Source: Pisolithus tinctorius
Taxonomy: Eukaryota; Basidiomycota; Agaricomycetes; Boletales; Pisolithaceae
Length of the DNA: 64,000 nt
Reading direction: 5' to 3'
NCBI GenBank assembly: GCA_024663395.1
Contig: JANFAH010000018.1
Span: forward strand, 62,001-126,000
Part shown: piece after piece, positions 33,001-42,000 of the stretch
Layout: the number at the start of each line of letters is the position of its first letter
Numbering within the stretch: the first letter of the stretch is position 1
Made by a program: the position numbers and the translations under genes
Notes under the pieces: generated by a model
The model's database searches: none
Seen by the model: the letters and a program-made list of their open reading frames with translations, nothing else
Told to the model about the DNA's origin: nothing

Positions 33001-36000
33001 CCATGTGCAGCCACTGTCGAAGAGGAAATCATTTCCCCTGGCATTCAAAGTTTGCATGCCGCTTGCCAGGCATCCAATCCCTCTGCACCTGCACCAATGC
33101 CCACTGCTATGAAACCATATGTTCCCCTGACTAATCCAGCTCCGATGCCCATGCGCAAGGATCCTGTTCCTGTGGCAATTGTTCCGCCACAGACACTGTA
33201 CCCAGCAGCTTGCAATCAAAACCAGTATCATTACTCGTTCCCTCTCGAAGACGAAGCCACGCCCAGGCATATCGTGGAGCATGTACTCGAAACCAGTGTT
33301 GCCATGCCAGTCAAAGAATTATTTGCAGTAGCTCCAGAGTTTCACAAGCAGTTCAGAGACATCACCATAGTGAAACCTGTCACCACAAACAAGATTGAGG
33401 TAGTTCGTAGCGATGATGAGGAAGGAGTACAAGTGAATGAGCTGACCGGCCATGATCCTCAAAGAACCGCGCGTGAATATGGAGACCACGTTATCCGCAG
33501 TGATGACGGCTCCATCGTAGCTCACCACACCCTGCCACTCCGCTGCATCGAAGCCAAGGTCCCTGGGACCGACGTTACCATCAATTGCATACTAGATTCC
33601 GGTTCAGAAATCGTCGCCATGCCCAGGCACATTTGGGAGAAGATCGGGCTTCCATTGCGCTGCGATCATCTCATGGCTATGATGTCTGCTAACATGTCTA
33701 AAGACACTACTGTAGGCATTCTAGAGAACCTGAAACTCGACTTTGGAGCTGGGCCAGTCATGCTACAGGTTCAAGTAATTGAACATGCCAACTTCGACAT
33801 GCTCCTTGGATGTCCATTCATTTGCCTTATGAGTGCGGTAACAAACGATTATCCCAACGGCAGACAGCAGATCACTCTCTGAGACCCGAATGACGGCCAC
33901 AAGTACACTTTGCCCACGTGCCCGTGGCGCAAGGGCTGTCCATGCTGTAAATGTGGCAAGCACTGCCATAGTCACCAGAGTATAGTCAAATGGGGTTTTT
34001 GAATATCAATGATCCACCAAACGGTCAGGGAGAGCCTACTAAGATGTCCTGTTTCCTATTTAGCTGCTGTTATCTGTTCCTCAGTCCTACAGTATCATCA
34101 CTAGCCTTCACCTCAACGAACTTCCCTTCACCTGTGGCACCCGTACCACAGAACATACCCACCAGAATACCCTCGCCTGCCTTTGCTTTCCTCTCTTCCA
34201 CTCAGACAATACTAAACCCCTCTGCTATAGCTGCACTCGGCAGCGTTTATCAACTAGATCCCGTGGTTCGCACTCTCGTTTACAAGCCAGTTGCCAAGAA
34301 GGTTTGGATGGTACCTGCCCCGATGGCAGAAGAATACCACATTGTGTGCAGCCTGCCAGATGATCCGCTCACTGGTCTCCAACCACTTCTGACCCATCCA
34401 CCAGACTTTGCTCTGGGCATCCTGCAGATTGGCTTTGGCCAGAAGAACTTAAGCTCGTGACTTGGCTTGTCTCAGTCCACGAGCCTGCATTCGCATGGGA
34501 CATTACAGAGCATGGCCACCTAGACAAATGCTATTTCCTGCCCGTAAAGATTCCTATGATTCCACACATGCCTTGGGTCCAACGTAACATCCCTATCCTG
34601 AATGTGATACATGCCCAAGTCATAGACATGATTGAAGATCACATCAAGTCCGGCATGTATGAACCTTCTACAGCGGCTTACTGCTCTCACTGGTTCTGCG
34701 TAGTGAAGAAAGACGGAAAGTCTCTTCGCCTTGTGCATGACTTACAGCCCCTGAATGCAGTGACCATCCACGATGCATCCGTTCCGCCCTTCATAGAACA
34801 TCTTGCAGAATCCTTTGCCAGGTATGCGGTGTGAGGAATCCGCATTCCCTGGACACGTAAGCCCCTATCATTAACCGTTCCGTGACTACTGTTACGTCCG
34901 CTCCCCTCTCGCGTTCACCATTGTTCACGCGCTACCTTCCCGCGCCCTCGCTCCCTCTCGCGCAATGCTATACCCATGGCCGCTGTGCTCCGGTTGTTGT
35001 TTTTCCTCGGACTCCTTCTCTTATCATGGTCTCTATTCCTTTAGTGCTTGTAGTATACCCTCGGCCTCAGTTTGGCCTGTCTTCTGCGTACGCACGGCTT
35101 TCCTTTACTGTACCCTGTCTTACTTAGGTTCCAGGTTTGTCCAGACTATAAAACCCTGTACTTAGGTACAGAATGATACCTTTTGGCACTCGGAAGGTCA
35201 CCACGAGTTTCTTTTCCACTTTGTCTACACCGCACATCTCGCATTCCGCCGCACACGAACTACGTATACCGCTCGCACCACTCGCATCGCCAGTACTACT
35301 CCGCGGACCACGCCGCACACGTCACGAAACACTACCGCTACAAAGCGCTGGGTCTCTCCTTCTAGTCCTGACAGTCCAGGATCCCTTGGGACGAACAATT
35401 CATCCCCTTCATTTTTTATTGTTGTTATCTAAGCCATCTAGCTCGTGTTATACAGCTACTTGGACTTTTCCTACAGCGGTATATGTGATGATGGACCTCT
35501 ACTCCGGGTATGACCAGTGCGCACTTCACGTGGATTCCCGCGACCTCACCACTTTCGGTACCCTGCTTGGACCGCACTGGCTTACTACCCTGCCGCAAGG
35601 TCATGCGAATGCAGTCCAGGTATACCAGGGAGATACTGCATTTGTTCTCCAGGATGAGATCCCACATCATACCCTGCCCTTCATAGATGACATCCCCGTA
35701 AAATCCAAGACCACCTGCTATCAGCACGCAGATGGGTCCTATGAGACTATCCCAGAGAATCCTGGGATTCAGAAATTTATCTGGAATCACTGTATAGTTG
35801 TTAACTGTATCCTTCAGCGTTTGCAGAACATTGGAGCCACCATCTTGGCAAAGAAGTTCGTGCTAGCCGCTCTGTCCACTGTGATCGTTGGCCACAAGTG
35901 CACCTTTGAAGGTTGCATTCCGGAAGAGAGCAAAGTGCAGAAGATCCATGACTGGCCCGAGTGCTGCAACCTGACACAGGTTCATGGTTTCCTCGGTGTC

Positions 36001-39000
36001 TGTGGTGTGCTACACATCTTCATCAAAGACTTTGCCAAGATCATGCAGCTGCTAGTCGTGCTCATGCAGAAAGACATACCATTCACATGGGACAAACTGC
36101 AATGCACTGCCATGCAATGACTCAAGGACGAAATTGTAAAGTCCCCTGCACTCCAAAGAATTGACTATGAGTGCAGTTGTGAAGTAATTCTAGGAGTCAA
36201 CACCTCAGTCATCGCAGTTGGCTATATCCTCTACCAGCTCGGCAAAGATGGCAGGTGGCACCCAAGTCGCTTCGGATCCATCACCCTCAATGAAGTGGAA
36301 AGCCGCTACTCCCAGGCCAAACTTGAGTTGTACAGTCTCTTCTGCGCATTGCACATGGTACGCGTATACATCTTCAGTCTTACTAACTTCACTGTGGAGG
36401 TAGATGCGAAGTATATTAAGGGCATGATAAATAACCCAGATCTGCAGCCTAACGCGACGATCAATCGCTGGATCACTGGTGTCCTCCTCTTCTCATTCAA
36501 ACTCATGCACATCCCTGTGGACAGGCATGCTGGCCCTGATGGCTTATCCTGCCGTCTGCAGTCAGAGCTCGACCCACCCAAGGATGACGACCATGAGGAT
36601 TGGCTAGACTGTTTTTACTCTTTCTCTACACAGGTTGTCAATGACCGCCTGCCTCCTATGTCACTTTCCAGTCAAGATCACCATTCCTTACCACCACCTG
36701 CTTATCATCGGGCGAGCCTCCTGCTGCCTGCATCCTTTTATCTTGCGTTTGCTGCGACTGCTGATGCTAATAACCCTTCCAATACCCCTGAAAACCCTGC
36801 CATCCCACAGTCTGCAAAAGCCCGGGCATGCAAAGTGAAGATAGAAATGATCCACACATTCCTCGCAACCTGCGAGCAACCTCCTGACCTTACTGATGTG
36901 CAGTACTCATCCTTCTTCAATTTGGCTAGCCACTTCTTCCTCCTAGATGGAAATCTATGGCATAGAGAACCGCATGGATGGCACCAGCTAGTCGTCGATG
37001 AATCCAAGCAGTATCATCTCATCAAAGAGGCGCATGACAACCTCAGACACAAGGGTGTCTTCACGGTCTGCACGTGCCTTCTCCTTTGCTTCTGGTGGCC
37101 TCTTCTTGTCAAGGATGTGAAGTGGTATGTCTGCACTTGTCACGAATGCCAGATCCGCCAGATGCAGAAGCTTCATATCCCCCCCACTGTACCCATGATA
37201 GGGGGCCTGTTTCATAAAGCTCACATTGACACGATGCTAATGCCCAAAGCCAGCGGCTACTGCTACATAGTACAGGCTCGTTGCGCGCTCACCTCATATC
37301 CTGAATGGTGCATGTTGCGTGTGGAAAATAGTACCGCACTCGTGTCCTTCATCTTCGAGGACATTCTATGTCGCTGGGGTCTGCTCACCAAAATTGTCAC
37401 TGACAATGGTCCCACGTTCGTCCAAGCCTTAGATGCCCTAGCCGCGCAATATCATATCCGTCACATCCATATCTCTACTTACAACTCTCAGGCTAACAGC
37501 ATTGTAGAGCGTCGCCACTATGATGTTCACAAGGCAATCATGAAGAGCTGCGAAAACAACAACTGCCGCTGGCACACCGTTGCACACTCCATGTTCTGGG
37601 CCAAGCAGGTCACCATCTTGAAATCCACAGGTTTATCCCCTTACTTCATGGTACATGGTGTTGAGCCGCTGTTTCCATTTGATCTTGCTGAGGCTACCTT
37701 CCTCTTACCCCTATCCCGCAATGATGCAACACCACTGACTACCACAGAACTGATTGCTTGGTGTGTGCACCAGCTACAGAAGTGTCAGGATGACCCTCTG
37801 CACACGCTTTCAGTCTATCCAGCAGTTTGAAACCACCTTTCAGCATTGCACTAAAGACCATAACTTCGCTCCTGGCACCCTCGTGCTTGTTCGCAACTCC
37901 CATGTAGAGAAAGAACTGAACCAGAAGACAAAGCTGCAGTACACCAGTCTCATGGTCGTCCTTCATCGGACCACTGGGGGCTCGTACCTGCTGGCCGAGT
38001 TGGATGGCTCCATCTCCAAACTCTGCTTCACTGCATTCCAATTACTTCCCTACCACCCGTGGTCTCAAACCCACACAACCATGACTCGCATTACTGGATT
38101 GGATGATGAAGAACTAGACCGCCTTCTTGAAGAGGCTGAGGATGACCCCACTGATGATGATGTTGAGGCTTTTGCTGCAGACAGCTGACCGTCCTTTCCA
38201 GTATCCACAGTCTCTCCATCATGCTATTCCCCTGTACCCTTGTCTCCCATGATACCCATACCTCCTTCCGCAGCTGCACCCACCTTCCCGCAGCTTCTTC
38301 TGTTACCCCAATTCCTTCTCCCATACTGACTGGGGACAGTCAGCATTCAAAGTCCCCTGCAGGAGCGACCAGCATACCACTTGTTCCACCCAATACCAGA
38401 CATAGTTTGTTTCCTTTTATCTGTTTTACCCTGGGTTTCGTCCGGAGACCTCTGTTCCACCCTGGGTTGCATCCAGTGATTCTAATGATAATGATAACTA
38501 GTCCTTACACCAAAAACATAAAAACTGCTAACAAAAAGTCAAAAACCGCCCAGAAAAATAACAAAACACCGAATATGTATATAGCTAAAACAACATCTCT
38601 CCTATCTCTCTTACTAGTCTTGCTGATACCGTCTTCAGCTGCTCTATACCATGGATACTTGCAACCACTCCGTGCATTTCTTCTTCGAACACGCAGTCAG
38701 CGTGCGCTCCTTGGTCCTTTTTCCTTTCAGCTCGTTCTCTGTTTCCTTACAATTAATACCCAAAGACCATCACAGTTACCCAATAAACAGTCCCTTCGCT
38801 CTCTCTTCAACGTTTCATCACACCCTACCATCAAGATTGTTTCACGAAGACATACCACTGAGAGAAGTCAAAAGTTGCATGAAGAAGACAAGTCGGGTGG
38901 TACCCTGCACACCATATCTCACCGCAGCCGCACTTCCCCACAGCTCATCTTCAAGCATGTCCAGTTGTTCGCAACTTCGCACAGAAGCAAGCAAAGCGGT

Positions 39001-42000
39001 ATATTTAGTGCAGTATGCGCTGACATGCAGATGGGACAGTACAATAAATCTGAACTAACTATAAACATTCTTATTCCACCCCAATCTTCTCCAGAGCTTT
39101 GGCGAGTTGATCAATGCACACCTGCAGGCGAAGGTATGTGGCCTCAGCACAAAGCAGCCTCAGTGACTGCGAGAGGTTGGCCACGACCTTGGCATCGAGC
39201 CGACTATGCACTGGTGCATTCCCCTTCACGTGTGTGTGGCTCTCGACCACTTCCACCTTGTCATTGTCAACAGCCCTCTTGGAAGGGCCGGCCTTCGTGG
39301 TCCTCGAGGCCTGGGCTGTGAACCATTAACCTCGCACCTCCTGAGATGGGGTCATTACTTACCAACCGATGCGCCTGCCTGTGCTCTCTTTCCTGTGGCC
39401 TACATCGACTTCTCGCACCTTTGCTTCATCCGTGTGCAGCCATTGCACGTGCAGCTGACGGGACCCGTGCACATGGCATTCCTGACCAGGCAACACGTGC
39501 AGGGCACCTTGTGGAGAATAGAACTGGGCAGGACGATGATCTTCAGCTCGTCCTTGTCCTCGCTCTCAGCGACCATCTGCTGTGATCACTTGGGACTCCA
39601 GTGTCAGCTGCTACCGCATCATACAAACTGCACACTCACCTTTCGAACCAGCCAGGCTACAACCTCAACATGCAACATTTTCTCTGTTGCCACCAGCACC
39701 ATGACACTCACATCTTGCTCGCCAACAGCCTGTGCAGTCTCCTTGCCCATCCGCACGTCTTCGTCAGCCTTTCCGCATGCAATCTCCTTGGCCACCCACC
39801 TCTCATAGGCCTCATCAGCCTCTGCGATAGCAGGTCCATCCACTGCATCTATCTTGGTATCGATGCCCAGTTCTTGCCCACGCTCGACAATGGGGTACAC
39901 CTCCCCCTAGATGACAGTCAATACCACGGTGTGAGTCAAAGTGAGGTTCAGTGGTGGAATCCAACCAAAACCAACACAAAAGACAATGAAAGCGAGTGGT
40001 GGTGTGCCTATGCGGTACCTAGATGGTGGAACCTGTTCTTTGGGAGGGTTTTTGCGAACTACAACACTCAAAGATGAGTGCTGAGGGTTGGGGGTGCTCC
40101 TGACGAAGAAGGAGCAGGAATGCGAGAGGAAGCGATGGGGTAGACTGCTGTCAGCCTACAGAAGGATGGATGACGACTTAATTCGATGCTCTGAGCTGCA
40201 CTGAGCTCAGGGAGGACTTGGAGCGAAGTAGATTGATGATAGACGATAATAAGCGAAGTAGACGATAGTTAGACCCTTAATAAAGTCTCAACTATCGAAG
40301 CTGCTGAATGATTTACTGAATGATAATAAAATGCGAGCAAGAGGGGCTCTCTGATGTCTCTCCTTTTTTTTCTTTGCTACCTAAGTACAGTGATTTATAT
40401 ACAGTACAGGGGCATTGCCTATGGAAAACAAGGTGCAAACACTTGGTAAGTGATTGGTAACTGATGAGTAAGGAATGTAAGCGGTGGGTAATCGTCTTAG
40501 AAAGCATTGGTGAGCATTGGTAAGGATAAGTAAGCCAAAAAGCGAAGAATCAGTAATCAAGGGCAAAAGATTGGTAAGTATTGGCAATAGGTGAGTCAAA
40601 GACAGTCAGAATGTCAAAGTATGAGTCAAGTAATGTCAGAAACTGGGAAAGCGCACTGGAATCGCATTAGGGGGAGGCTGTGCATGTCACATCTCGAAGA
40701 GATCGTTTCTGGGCCAAAGTGGGATGACAGAGAGGCAGCGCTGATCTGATGCCGATATAGTACATCCAAAAGCGGACAGGGTGAGTCAGATGTCAACAGG
40801 GGTCAAGCTTTGGGGGTCTGTGGGGTGACAGGAGCATAAGGGATCGCAACTTTCCCCCCTTTACTGTCCTCTCAGTGAAGCAAATAAAAACTTCATGAAT
40901 GAGGCTCTGTTGGAAGAGAGGATGAAGGGGGAGCGTCTTCTGCTGTATCTTGCAATAAGGAGGCAAGATGTGCATCATACTCATCATGGATGCGATCAGG
41001 GAGAGTGGAGAACAGTAGATTATACTGTAGCTGTCGCAATTTTGGAAGAATGATGGATGAGACTGGTATGAAGACGTTGCAGGGAGCAGGGAGGAAGGAT
41101 CCATATGCTTCTTGGACTGGAGAGACTGAAACGACCACATAAGACCTTTCCAAGCGAATGACAGACCTGAGGCGACCAAAGAATGTCCTCCTAGAGGTCA
41201 TACTGACAAAAAGAACACGCTGTCCAAGCTGGATGGGCTGAGAGGGGGCAGACGAGGGTGGGATGTACCAGGATGCTTCAGGACGGAAGCTAGTAGGAAC
41301 TCCTGGTAGATATACGTAGCCATGGTCCCTAGCAAAGGGGACAAGCGAAATGATTGATGTGGAGGCGGCCATATCAGAAGAATTAGCGAAATGAGCGTCT
41401 TTTGGAGGGGGTGCTGTAGAAACATGTGGAGTGCGCAAATCCTTTCCAATTTTGGAAGGTAGGATCGCGTGGCTGAGCACTACAAGCGAGTGTGGGAATG
41501 GTTTCGGTGTCTGCAGAATTGGCGGAGATACGTCGAAAACCGGAATGCCGTACACGGGCGCTTAAGAACTTTATTGGCGCTTAACTCGCTTCCTCCTTTT
41601 TCTTTGGCATTGACAACTCGTTCTTGTGCGAGGGATGACTGCCGACATTTCTGGCCGTCCTTCTTCGCATGAGGGCTATAGTCTTCATCTCCATTCATCA
41701 GCTACATCCATGTCCACCTCACCAAACACCTTTGGTGTGTGACAACGGGTCTCAGATGGCTTGTCCACTTACCATTCTCTCCTCCCATCAGCATATCCAC
41801 ATGACCTTCTCCTCCCAAAGCTCCACCTTGTCATCTGGGAGGCACCTTGCCTCAGTGACCAGAGCTGTGGAGGCAATGACAAACTTTGCCTTTAAAGCAG
41901 TCTTCTCTGCTTCAATCAGGTCAGGGGTGGCTGCATGTACAAGCTGGGACAGGTGGGGGGCACGGTTGGCAGACATGGTGAGAGTATTAGATGCGATGGA

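Noticed and set aside
38221..39321. 366-codon plus-strand frame after pol
   Set aside because: Composition is unlike a protein, no homology recognised, and it overlaps the antisense gene, which has exon structure and a cysteine cluster.
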